From Paenibacillus pinihumi DSM 23905 = JCM 16419 (lineage in GTDB: Bacteria; Bacillota; Bacilli; Paenibacillales; Paenibacillaceae): 64,000 bases of DNA. Under the pieces are notes generated by a model that made no database searches, was not told the DNA's origin, and saw only the letters and a list, made by a program, of their open reading frames with translations. The position numbers and the translations under genes are program-made. This document shows, one piece after another, positions 50,101 through 57,421 of this stretch; the first letter of the stretch is position 1, and the number at the start of each line of letters is the position of its first letter. The DNA lies in contig NZ_KE383865.1 in NCBI RefSeq assembly GCF_000422505.1, positions 692,588 to 756,587 of the forward strand, given 5' to 3'.

Positions 50101-50403
50101 ACCAAGACTATTAATGAGTGGTTTGCTGATCCCGAGGGAATGATGGAGGCTTTAATTCAAAGTAAATTCGTAGTGCCTAAAGACGTATCAAACAGCCAGT
50201 TGTGGAAATTGGTCAATTTGGGTGGGCCGATGGAGCCCTTCTTCAACAATGACGAACGTAACATCATCAAAGAATGGATTACTGATGGATGTCCGATACC
50301 AAAGGAATTACAGCACGCATCCTTTATGACAGCGATAATGAGCTACAATCCTGACAAACATAAAAAACTGCCTAAAGTGTGGGGATTAGGGATGGTTCAC
50401 TAG
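47104..50403 (+). CDS. LodA-type CTQ oxidase fused to a heme-oxygenase-like diiron domain and two C-terminal repeats
   Basis: 1099 residues, no signal peptide. Residues about 1-560 are LodA/GoxA-like: IHPGIGISRIGNSPEQYFIG, the Cys block LTLCIGGAFYPGIE (Cys404) and TWWPSHRPNDV (Trp467/468). That spacing fits the Cys-Trp pair that forms cysteine tryptophylquinone (LodA Cys516/Trp581). Residues about 640-870 resemble the iron-containing redox enzyme family: WADEAGNGIVEHNHSNVYRD (Glu698, His706/708), YLEWEATPT (Glu770/772), HFYSLHVAIDNIASGHG (His797, Asp801, His807). Two repeats follow (about 875-965 and 975-1090), each with a P-E-G-(L/M) block, an SQ(N/K)..VP block and a GPM..F block. LodA is about 726 residues, so the last 500 are extra. 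LodA enzymes deaminate amino acids and release H2O2. RBS AGGAGAG. Confidence 0.85.
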   Translation: MERKIVSCKIHPGIGISRIGNSPEQYFIGPESLKGIPQPEGGFKDAEGRIKRQACRFRIYGYDEQGIPVKEISLQDADITWSVTLANIKASWRKFDGLNPNGEWRNDLKGDARAQLEIKPGERTISGINQGGENRYKFEGGNFLGVEVPLGELKTDESGRLLVLGGYGFSSTTKENNPITHYANNEYWHDDVSDGPVSAIVKLKADGTEMKALDSWVIVAPPKYTPGFENIVSLYDVALESAVKKGWATVPKKPSFTKDIYPIFRRVMELQWLNKGVLLYHRIKGGDGNFFENIDKLADNTSESAELRSKIINQVRNPNLTGEQAIQQANYSFMPPMSGDGGDAERNKPETWLTVTKTQYALLEQWSQGNFESDWNGSPTELHLEDIRVEDQPEVLDKAGLTLCIGGAFYPGIESTWIMRHEEIYMEPFRINAGKYLAGEFTKRMAVPWQSDFYDCTVLTAESIPTWWPSHRPNDVMTEETYKKLLHTGPETLSEESEKTYINSLFTKRDDWARGVGSGNNDHSGNNDMVIKWSKLGFITPKPGLHGETYYIETERGNLTDSQFEFEEVTEREYFYILMNIDSHQQFLPQIRRLAQKYLNESWLAQDDSAFPNMYRFFDYTPEAFDERMQYIYDRLVFDYENYDVIKDLEKFPRKFIIERAKQSAPFNLVDGAWIQNVAKAGPIDEVRSGLFSIWADEAGNGIVEHNHSNVYRDYLHGLGIYMPETSSRAFVDQKDIWDESFSNPVMQLAISQFPNELLPEIIGMTLYLEWEATPTLSQYVELLKKRHIDPHFYSLHVAIDNIASGHGAIAKDIVKIYLDKIRREAGEETVSQVWKRIWNGYLCFLVTGTVGDMLLRIRDKFDESPEARRKRMIDLIKKKAPVAKTAHGKAWDGELNKSFENPEGLLEKLISQNLIVPGQPENSPFLELLNFQGPMYKVFTEQEVEVIRDYILSLKDCQSSSPAPTRDTGTAMRDLIKIKAAAGSSRHPESSTLTRNGETKTINEWFADPEGMMEALIQSKFVVPKDVSNSQLWKLVNLGGPMEPFFNNDERNIIKEWITDGCPIPKELQHASFMTAIMSYNPDKHKKLPKVWGLGMVH

Positions 50404-50406
50404 TCA

Positions 50407-51537
50407 ATGAAAACTAGTTATTCAGATGTTAACTTTGATGTAGTAGTAATTGGTGGAGGCCCTGCCGGGGTCTCTTCTGCTTTGCAGTTGGCCAAACGAG
50501 GGGTATCCGTTGCGTTGGTTGAACGCAGCCTTGAACAAGAGGGACGTATGGGAGAAACCATTCATCCGACCATCAAACCATACTTGCAAAACATGGGACT
50601 ATGGGAGCGCTTTTGCCTGGATCAACATTTACCTTCTTACGGAAACCGCTCTGCATGGGGGGATTGTTTACTCAAAGAAACCCAGTTTATTTTTACTCCA
50701 TATGGAACTGGTTGGCATCTGAATCGAGACAAATTTGACATGATGCTGACAGATTCAGCAAAACAGGCTGGTGTCCGCGTGTTCACAGGAAGGATAGTTC
50801 GTTTACTGCACAAATGTTCTTCCGGCAGGTGGTTGATTCAATTGAATGGAGAGTACGAGACTATGTCGGCGCGAATGGTAATAGATGCGACTGGACGAAC
50901 GAGCAAGGGGGACTCGTCATCGAGGACTCAACGAATGAGGGTGGATAATCTAATTGGTATAAGAGGTATCATGTCTATAAAACCTGGAATGCTTCGGGAC
51001 TTGTACACGTTAACGGAATCGGTGGAAGACGGATGGTGGTATTCGGCATTTGTTCCGTCTGGCCAACTGGTCATATATTTCTTCACAGATGCGGACATTG
51101 CTAAAGATAAGGGCTACTTGTCAATTGAAGGCTGGACGTCAGGCTTGCAAAAAACACTTTATACCAAACTTCGCTCTAGTTTTTGTTTGACAGGAGGAAA
51201 GTTGAAGATACGAACAGCCGCGAGTAGTTGTTTGACTAAGATTGTGGATGAAAATTGGCTGGCAGTTGGTGATGCGGCATGTGCTTTTGATCCACTCTCT
51301 TCCTTTGGTATTCAAAAAGGACTAAATATGGGTGAAAAAGCGGCATTGGCAGTCACCGATTATTTGCAGTCTGGATCCTTCTCTTTTCTCCAAAAATACG
51401 AGAATGATGTAAGAAGAAGTTATCGTGACTATCTTGTGCAATGGACGAAATATTATAGTATGGAGCAACGCTGGGGGAATTCGAAGTTTTGGGAGCGCCG
51501 TCACTACAGCGATCTTTCCAACGAAATCTTGGATTAG
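50407..51537 (+). CDS. LodB-type FAD-dependent maturation flavoprotein
   Basis: A 376-residue flavoprotein of the tryptophan-halogenase/PHBH-like group: FDVVVIGGGPAGVSSALQLA (FAD Rossmann), RMGETIHPTIKPYLQ, VIDATGRTSK, and WLAVGDAACAFDPLSSFGIQ with the GD motif. It starts three bases after the oxidase stop, so the pair is translationally linked. LodB/GoxB proteins are needed to build the quinone cofactor of their LodA/GoxA partners, which fits both sequence and position. It is not a halogenase as far as I can see, because no clear WxWxIP motif is present. Confidence 0.88.
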   Translation: MKTSYSDVNFDVVVIGGGPAGVSSALQLAKRGVSVALVERSLEQEGRMGETIHPTIKPYLQNMGLWERFCLDQHLPSYGNRSAWGDCLLKETQFIFTPYGTGWHLNRDKFDMMLTDSAKQAGVRVFTGRIVRLLHKCSSGRWLIQLNGEYETMSARMVIDATGRTSKGDSSSRTQRMRVDNLIGIRGIMSIKPGMLRDLYTLTESVEDGWWYSAFVPSGQLVIYFFTDADIAKDKGYLSIEGWTSGLQKTLYTKLRSSFCLTGGKLKIRTAASSCLTKIVDENWLAVGDAACAFDPLSSFGIQKGLNMGEKAALAVTDYLQSGSFSFLQKYENDVRRSYRDYLVQWTKYYSMEQRWGNSKFWERRHYSDLSNEILD

Positions 51538-51726
51538 CTTTATGATTCTAAAACCTATTGATCGGAAATTCAGGAATGTTGCTCCGAACTAACAACGACA
51601 CTAACATTAGTTCTTTGAAATCCCCTTGAAATAGAGATTTCTAATTTAAAGAGCATAAGCTTGTGTCGCGGTGAAAAAAGTTAAGAAGTAGGTATAGCCC
51701 GGCAAGTAGAAAGTAAAAAAAAGAAC

Positions 51727-52413
51727 TCATGCAGCGATCGCTTTCCAGTATTTCACTGGAGAGCGGTTGTCGCCGAGTTGTCTAGTGTCAATGTACTGTC
51801 TTACTCGCATGGCTTCAGCCGAGTTCCGCCTTCGGTTCCTGAGTGCTTCGTGAATATAATTCTGGCGAGTGACCGGATCTTCCCACATTTCTTTGCCGCG
51901 ATTGACAAAACTTGATTTCGTATGAAGCACTATAAGTTGTAAGGAGTCTCCTCCTATTTGAGCATTAATAACAAGCGGTAAGCGAGTGAACTGATATGCC
52001 TCAAGATGCTCATCACCATCAACATCTGTCAACCACTCGTCAATTAGACTCGTAATATCAGAGTGAGAAGCCAGTTTTATAAAACTAACAGCTTCTGGTT
52101 TATAAAGTATTGCTGTCTTTTGTTCGCGTCCAGAATCGCTTAGGAAAAACTGGTATATCGGTCCTCCATTTCTAGAAAGGTATTGCTGTATGAACAGTGC
52201 CATCTCTTCAGGACGACTAGGTCCTTCCTGTACAGCCAGAATATCAGGATCAATGTCCCTTATAGTATTCGCTGCTCGACGGGCTGTTTCATCTGTATTA
52301 GAGGTATGGCCTTCCTTAGTGAAGTTAGGTCTAAAAGCTGCAGGCTCTGCATCATGTGTAAACCAATCGTTCATCCATTCAATATTGAAACTGGATATTC
52401 TAATTTTTGGCAT
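51727..52413 (-). CDS. Endonuclease/exonuclease/phosphatase-family protein, C-terminally truncated
   Basis: 228 residues: RISSFNIEWMNDWF (N-terminal Asn-x-Glu-like metal block), TIRDIDPDILAVQEGPSRPE (catalytic Gln-Glu), REQKTAILYKPEAV, LQLIVLHTKSS. The C-terminal blocks that carry the other catalytic Asp/His residues (GDxN and SDHxP) are missing; the protein ends SPVKYWKAIAA. EEP enzymes are usually 260-350 residues, so this is truncated, probably inactive, and ends next to lodB-side debris. RBS AAAGGGGC lies before ATG 52413. Confidence 0.72.
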   Translation of the reverse strand: MPKIRISSFNIEWMNDWFTHDAEPAAFRPNFTKEGHTSNTDETARRAANTIRDIDPDILAVQEGPSRPEEMALFIQQYLSRNGGPIYQFFLSDSGREQKTAILYKPEAVSFIKLASHSDITSLIDEWLTDVDGDEHLEAYQFTRLPLVINAQIGGDSLQLIVLHTKSSFVNRGKEMWEDPVTRQNYIHEALRNRRRNSAEAMRVRQYIDTRQLGDNRSPVKYWKAIAA

Positions 52414-52895
52414 TATGTGATGCCCCTTTCTAAAAAAGATAAATATATCTCAGCCTAACAATCTCATTAGTTACAATCGCTGTTCAGGAGGTATTAATTT
52501 AGCTACCAACTCTCGTGAAATTCATATCAAGCATCAAAACCATGGACAGCAATTTTTGCACATAGATCAATAATCTGATAAAACTACGTCACCCTCGTTC
52601 TCAAAGTAAAACTTTCCTAGTTCAAGCAAGTGCTTTATTATTGTTGGTCTGTAAAACGAATAAAAAATGATCGTTCTGTGACTGGCATTGTTTCTCTTTT
52701 CGTCGAAATATTCTCTTACGAACTGGCTGATTGGCCATGCCAGTCCTTTAAGATAATGAAATTTCCTCATAAATTTAGAAGAGGGACGTTAGTGTAATGT
52801 CGGGTGTGAAGAAAGGTTAAAGAATATTTTCGTTACATTTTTGGAACACTTATTAACTGGGTTGTAAATTCTAAAATAATAAGGAGGAGACTTAA
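52414..52895. other. Gap upstream of the subtilisin gene
   Basis: A 67-codon minus-strand frame at 52567-52770 (MRKFHYLKGLAWPISQFVRE) has a plausible composition but no visible RBS or known family, so I leave it unassigned. The rest is AT-rich and probably holds promoters for the divergent genes. Confidence 0.35.
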
Positions 52896-54227
52896 ATGAA
52901 CCCATTAATTGGGGACGTTAATAAGAATGTATATACTGGAAGATACATTGTAACGTTCCGTCAAGATGCTATTCAAGATGGAATGAGATTACTTAATAAC
53001 TTAACCGGCGTGAAGAATATTCCGACAACATCAGATTTCATTGAAGGTAACTGGAATATTGACCAAGTCAAATCTGCAAAAGGCGCCGTTTATGAGAAAT
53101 TAGGTGTTGCTGTTATTGAGGCGGATGAACAACAAATGATGCAATTACAAATGGCTAATGAAGATGAAAAAACATCAATTATTGCTTACGAACCCGAACT
53201 GATGATGCATGCCATTGAAGATTTGAATCCAATTGAGCTGAATAATGGAAATGATGCAAATATACCTTTAAGCTACATCAAAGGCTGCCGTGATGAGATA
53301 GATAGCCTTTACCAAAGACTCGTTTCAGGTGATTTAAATATATCCACGACGGATCAACAAGTAATGGAGGTATATGAGGATACCTCAATGGAAACGTGGG
53401 GACTTCAAGCTACTAATGTTAACAATTCGCAGTATAGTGGGCGCGGGATTCGAGTTGCTGTACTGGATACCGGCTTTGATTTTTCCCATCCAGATTTTAG
53501 GGGAAGAAGAATCGAAAGCCAATCATTTGTCAGCGGTGAGACCGTTCAAGATGTACATGGTCATGGCACGCATTGCATTGGAACTGCTTGCGGTGCTCGA
53601 TCAAACACCGGACAACGATATGGGGTCGCTTATGAAAGTGAAATTTATGTTGGGAAAGTTCTCGGCAACTCTGGTAACGGTGATGATATGGGGGTCTTGG
53701 CCGGCATCGAATGGGCACTTTCTAATAACTGCCATATTATTTCAATGTCATTAGGTCCTGCAGTTCCCATCTGTACAACCACGATTGCCTACGAACAAGT
53801 TGGGCAACGTGCGCTACAGCAGGGTGGCCTAATAATCGCAGCCGCAGGTAACACTGCTAATCGAGGCCGAGGAAATTTCAGTTGTGTCGGACGTCCAGCC
53901 AACAGTAAATCGATAATGGCAGTAGCCGCACTTAATAATCGATTGCAAGCTGCTAGTTTCTCACCAAGGTCTGGAAATAATGAGGGAGGGGAGATCGATA
54001 TAGCAGCGCCGGGCGTAAGGATATTTTCTTCGTGGACACTGCCCAATCGTTATAAAATAATAGACGGAACTAGCATGGCAACACCTCATGTATCAGGTAT
54101 CGCGGCGTTGTTCGCTGAAGCATATCAAGCCCGTGGCTATCAATTATGGCAACTGCTTTCAAGTAATGCCCGTAGGCTCTCTCTTCCGAATTTGGATGTT
54201 GGTGCTGGTATCGTTCAAGCGCCTTAA
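52896..54227 (+). CDS. Subtilisin-family serine peptidase without signal peptide
   Basis: A 443-residue S8 peptidase. Residues about 15-110 resemble an I9-type propeptide (GRYIVTFRQDAIQDGMRLLN; YEKLGVAVIEADEQQMMQLQ). The catalytic triad is in RVAVLDTGFDFSHPDF (Asp191), HGHGTHCIGTACG (His223) and GTSMATPHVSGIAALF (Ser393), with oxyanion Asn in AAAGNTANRG. There is no signal peptide, so an intracellular or leaderless role is likely. RBS AGGAGGAG. The I9-like small protein gene follows after a hairpin. Confidence 0.93.
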   Translation: MNPLIGDVNKNVYTGRYIVTFRQDAIQDGMRLLNNLTGVKNIPTTSDFIEGNWNIDQVKSAKGAVYEKLGVAVIEADEQQMMQLQMANEDEKTSIIAYEPELMMHAIEDLNPIELNNGNDANIPLSYIKGCRDEIDSLYQRLVSGDLNISTTDQQVMEVYEDTSMETWGLQATNVNNSQYSGRGIRVAVLDTGFDFSHPDFRGRRIESQSFVSGETVQDVHGHGTHCIGTACGARSNTGQRYGVAYESEIYVGKVLGNSGNGDDMGVLAGIEWALSNNCHIISMSLGPAVPICTTTIAYEQVGQRALQQGGLIIAAAGNTANRGRGNFSCVGRPANSKSIMAVAALNNRLQAASFSPRSGNNEGGEIDIAAPGVRIFSSWTLPNRYKIIDGTSMATPHVSGIAALFAEAYQARGYQLWQLLSSNARRLSLPNLDVGAGIVQAP

Positions 54228-54245
54228 AGATTAAAAGGAAAAAGG

Positions 54246-54275
54246 ATACCGGAGTCATTTAAATGACTCCGGTAT
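54246..54275 (+). terminator. Palindrome between peptidase and I9-like genes
   Basis: A perfect 15+15 inverted repeat (54246-54260 with 54261-54275), ATACCGGAGTCATTT and its complement, without an external T-run. The related GTCAGTTAAATGAC follows at 54284-54298. It may attenuate rather than fully stop transcription. Confidence 0.6.
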
Positions 54276-54319
54276 AAATTGAAAGTCAGTTAAATGACAA
54301 TTCTATCGGAGGTAAGTTC

Positions 54320-54559
54320 ATGGAGACCAAAGATGTAATAATTACAGTGGATGGGAAACATTTAGACCGAATAGAACAGGTAGCAGATGACCTCAGAAAA
54401 TCAGGTTTTATAGTTAAAGATGTACATAAAATAATCGGCATAATTACTGGAAAAGTAACAACCACGATGCGACCTAAAATAGCAAATATTGATGGGATTG
54501 TTACAGTGGAAGAAAAACAAAATGCAAAAGTACCACCACCAGATTCTGAGATACAATAA
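54320..54559 (+). CDS. Small I9-propeptide-like protein, candidate inhibitor of the subtilisin
   Basis: 79 residues: VIITVDGKHLDRIEQVADDL, SGFIVKDVHKIIGIITGKVT, IANIDGIVTVEEKQNAKVPP. The beta-alpha-beta pattern with final GIVTVEE is that of inhibitor I9 / subtilisin propeptide folds, which inhibit the cognate peptidase. It lies 92 bases downstream of the subtilisin gene. RBS GGAGGTAAG lies before the ATG. Inhibition of the neighbour is inference from fold and position. Confidence 0.72.
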   Translation: METKDVIITVDGKHLDRIEQVADDLRKSGFIVKDVHKIIGIITGKVTTTMRPKIANIDGIVTVEEKQNAKVPPPDSEIQ

Positions 54560-54715
54560 TCCTTTGATTACTGTTTGAGCTCTCCGTAGAGGAAGATGTT
54601 TTCATCGAGCCCCTGTAAAAAAATGAGAAATATTATACAGACCTTGTTGTTACAATAGAAGTCGTTTTCGAGAGAAAAATCAACTTCTATAGCAACAGGG
54701 TGCTGCCAGCCTTAT

Positions 54716-55555
54716 TTAGTTATCAAAGCCAATGGAATGGCTTAATTCGCTCCATTGCTCAAATTCCTGTTTCAGAGCATCGAATTTTTCCGCAACAAGC
54801 TGGTAAGCATCAGAGCCGAGCAGCAAATGAAGGGGAGGATGTTCGAGCGCAGCCGTTTGAATGATGGCTTGGGCCGCTTTCTCAGGATCTCCGCCCTGGT
54901 TTCCGCTGAAGGCATCGAAGGAAGCTTTCAGATTTCGTACGGCCTGATAGGCATCAATTTCATTTTTGGCGTAGGCAACCGAATTGCTGTCCAGGAAGCT
55001 CGTTCTCATGAAGCCAGGAGCAATGACGGTTACATGAATGCCAAAATCCTTAACCTCCTCGGCAAGAGCCTCGGTTAAGCCAATTACGGCAAATTTGGTT
55101 CCGCTGTAGACGCCAAAGCCGCCGCTGCCAATATAACCTCCGGCCGAAGCAATATTGATGATGTGCCCGGATTTTTCAGCCCGCAGATAAGGCAATGCTT
55201 TTCGGATCACATTCAGTGTGCCGAATACGTTGATATCAAAGTTTTGACGCGTTTCTTCATCTGTGAGCTCTTCAATGCTGCCACCAAGGCCATATCCGGC
55301 ATTATTGACAATAACGTCAATTGAACCGAACTTTTGAACCGTACTTTTAATTGCAGCTTCAACGCTGGCTTCGTCTTTCAAATTAACAGATAGCGGCAAG
55401 AAATGTTCAGATTCGGGTTGAACGGCTTTCTGCAATTCAGCGATAGTCCGGGATGTGGCAGCAACCTTTTCCCCGTTATTCAACAATTGCTTGACCAAGG
55501 TAAGCCCCAGGCCTTTGGATGCTCCTGTTATAAACCATACTTTTGATTTTGTCAT
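54716..55555 (-). CDS. SDR-family oxidoreductase
   Basis: A 279-residue short-chain dehydrogenase: VWFITGASKGLGLTLVKQLL, VIVNNAGYGLGGSIEEL, INIASAGGYIGSGGFGVYSG, YSGTKFAVIGL (catalytic Tyr/Lys), VIAPGFMRTSFLD. The ATG at 55555 follows GGAGGGAATTC; longer in-frame starts overlap the upstream gene. It lies 22 bases behind the MBL-hydrolase gene, forming a two-gene operon opposite a TetR regulator. Substrate unknown. Confidence 0.92.
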   Translation of the reverse strand: MTKSKVWFITGASKGLGLTLVKQLLNNGEKVAATSRTIAELQKAVQPESEHFLPLSVNLKDEASVEAAIKSTVQKFGSIDVIVNNAGYGLGGSIEELTDEETRQNFDINVFGTLNVIRKALPYLRAEKSGHIINIASAGGYIGSGGFGVYSGTKFAVIGLTEALAEEVKDFGIHVTVIAPGFMRTSFLDSNSVAYAKNEIDAYQAVRNLKASFDAFSGNQGGDPEKAAQAIIQTAALEHPPLHLLLGSDAYQLVAEKFDALKQEFEQWSELSHSIGFDN

Positions 55556-55577
55556 ATGAATTCCCTCCATTTTTTTC

Positions 55578-56456
55578 TTACAAGCTCGGCTTCCATTTCT
55601 CCGGAAGAAGCACATAGCGGTCTTTATCTTTTCGGATATAGCTAAAGCCGGGGAAGTGCAGATGCATACCAGTGACAAGAAGCTGTTCACCGGCCGCAAA
55701 ATCCAAAATCCGGATTCGGGTTTCAACTGCAACCTCAGGACAAACATCCATGATTACTTTTTCCTCCGGCCTTTGCAACTGGATCGAGGTGTTATGAATC
55801 ACATCACCCCAGATTAGCAGCTTTTCACCTTTGGACTCGATCAGATAGACGGTATGGCCAGGTGTATGTCCTGGTGCTGCAATAGCTTGAATGCCCGGGA
55901 CAGGCTCTTTTTCGCTACTGGTAAATGTCCGGATACGGCTCTCGTATGGGGCAAATGCAGCTTGTGCCATCTGAAAATTGGCTGCTTCCTGCCTGTCTGA
56001 AGGATTACTAATGTTGCTGCTATCCATCCAGTACGAGAATTCAGTTTCTTGGACCACGACTTCCGCGTTTGGAAATACCCTTGTTCCATCCGTATGAATC
56101 AGCCCATTTGTATGATCAGGATGTATATGGGTCAGCAATACCGTTGCAATATCCTGGACATCAATGCCGGCTGCTTTAATGTTGCTTAATGCGGTTCCAA
56201 TCCCCATTCCCAGACCCGCATCGATTAAGGTTATCCGGCCTTGAATGTTCACAATGAAGCAATTCGTATTGAGAACAATAGGACTTGTCTCAAAATCGGC
56301 TTGGAGCATTTCTTTGCCAATATCCTCGGATAATTCGTAGTAGGGCCAGAAAGGAAGCTCTGAATGACCGTCAGAAATTACAGTAACCGTGATGTCTCCG
56401 ATTCTTCGATGGTAAACAGCAGGTACTTGAACAACAGGGTGATTGTTGATAGACAT
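55578..56456 (-). CDS. MBL-fold metallohydrolase
   Basis: A 292-residue metallo-beta-lactamase-fold protein: FIVNIQGRITLIDAGLGMGI, TVLLTHIHPDHTNGLI (HxHxDH zinc motif), AIAAPGHTPGHTVYLIES, LLIWGDVIHNTSI. It resembles quorum-lactonase/AHL-type and YcbL-like hydrolases, but the substrate is not defined. ATG 56456 follows GGGAGCG. It is divergent from the TetR gene at 56739, with AACAGTTGTT (56500-56509) near its start. Confidence 0.88.
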   Translation of the reverse strand: MSINNHPVVQVPAVYHRRIGDITVTVISDGHSELPFWPYYELSEDIGKEMLQADFETSPIVLNTNCFIVNIQGRITLIDAGLGMGIGTALSNIKAAGIDVQDIATVLLTHIHPDHTNGLIHTDGTRVFPNAEVVVQETEFSYWMDSSNISNPSDRQEAANFQMAQAAFAPYESRIRTFTSSEKEPVPGIQAIAAPGHTPGHTVYLIESKGEKLLIWGDVIHNTSIQLQRPEEKVIMDVCPEVAVETRIRILDFAAGEQLLVTGMHLHFPGFSYIRKDKDRYVLLPEKWKPSL

Positions 56457-56499
56457 AGTTGTGGACGCTCCCTTCAAATTATTTGATGATAACAAAAGC

Positions 56500-56696
56500 A
56501 ACAGTTGTTATTTAAGTTACATGTGTTATTGTAAATATCCGGACAGGCCGAATCAACCAACAATATTCGGATTCTGTTGCTTAAGCAAAAGCTCAGAAAA
56601 GATGTTGGTTTTTCAAAGGTAATGCAGAAAATATGCGGACGGTTTGCAGGGCAAACTTTCCGACAGTTGTTGCGAATGCAACAGATTATATATAAT
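56500..56696. promoter_or_regulatory. Intergenic operators and TetR promoter
   Basis: AACAGTTGTT (56500-56509) lies near the MBL-hydrolase start. TGTTGCGAATGCAACA (56668-56683), a perfect TGTTGC-N4-GCAACA dyad, overlaps the -35 of a promoter with TATAAT at 56691-56696. The shared AACA/TGTT half-sites point to control of both sides by the TetR regulator. Confidence 0.6.
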
Positions 56697-56738
56697 GAAT
56701 GAGAAGTAAAGCTTCATCATGAAGGGAAGAGCGGACTA

Positions 56739-57314
56739 TTGACTATTACTGAAGTGAATCCTAATGATCCCCGCGTAGTTCGGACGCGGCAGTTGATTAT
56801 TGATGCTTTTGTTGATTTACTTGGCAAAAAGGATTTTTACTCCATTACCGTAAGCGATATTTCCAAGCAGGCCACGATAAACAGAGCGACTTTTTATGCC
56901 CATTTCACAGATAAATTTGCGCTTATCGACCGTTTTTTATCGGCGTCCTTTATTGAATTTGCCCATAAAAGAGTAAATCAATATTCGGAGCTTACGGAAG
57001 AAACGATTCAAAGCATCGTAATTACCTTATGTGAGTACCATGAGATTTCGCAAAAGCTATGCAGGAGAAATTATGAGGCGATCGCGCCGCATGTAGAGAA
57101 AAATATAAAAGTTGAACTGGAGCATATGATTTTGCAAATCATGATAAAGGATTGTAAAGATACCGATGAAGATACGCTAAGGCTGGCGGCGAATATATTG
57201 ACGTGGTCCATATACGGCGTAACTTATCGATGGAACATAGAGAAGAGATCCGAAACGCCACAACAGTTTGCAGAGAAAATATTGCCCATCTTAAGGGGAG
57301 GATTTTTGGATTAG
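56739..57314 (+). CDS. TetR-family regulator (TetR_C_8-like)
   Basis: 191 residues. HTH: TRQLIIDAFVDLLGKKDFYS, ITVSDISKQATINRATFYAH, FTDKFALIDRFL. The C-terminal ligand domain is helical (SIVITLCEYHEISQKLCRRN). Starts at TTG 56739 after GGGAAGAG. Divergent from the MBL/SDR operon, which it probably represses. The stop is 108 bases before another TetR gene. Confidence 0.9.
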   Translation: MTITEVNPNDPRVVRTRQLIIDAFVDLLGKKDFYSITVSDISKQATINRATFYAHFTDKFALIDRFLSASFIEFAHKRVNQYSELTEETIQSIVITLCEYHEISQKLCRRNYEAIAPHVEKNIKVELEHMILQIMIKDCKDTDEDTLRLAANILTWSIYGVTYRWNIEKRSETPQQFAEKILPILRGGFLD

Positions 57315-57337
57315 AGTTTGAAAAGGAAGAGATACCC

Positions 57338-57376
57338 AAGTTACAACTGTTGTAATTTGTTAAGTGTAACTTGATA
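57338..57376. promoter_or_regulatory. Palindromic operator upstream of the second TetR gene
   Basis: TTACAACTGTTGTAA (about 57340-57354) is a near-perfect palindrome, and AGTTAC..GTAACT brackets it. It precedes the start at 57422 and contains the same AACTGTTG core as the sites at 56500 and 56663. Confidence 0.55.
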
Positions 57377-57421
57377 TGATAAGATCGAACCTATAAAGAA
57401 CCTGTAAAGGGGGTAGGATTT

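Noticed and set aside
50407..51537. Tryptophan halogenase
   Set aside because: The FAD fold is similar, but the WxWxIP motif is absent and the position directly behind a LodA-type gene indicates a LodB-type protein.
52567..52770. A 67-residue minus-strand protein
   Set aside because: No RBS before the ATG and no recognisable family; composition alone is not enough.
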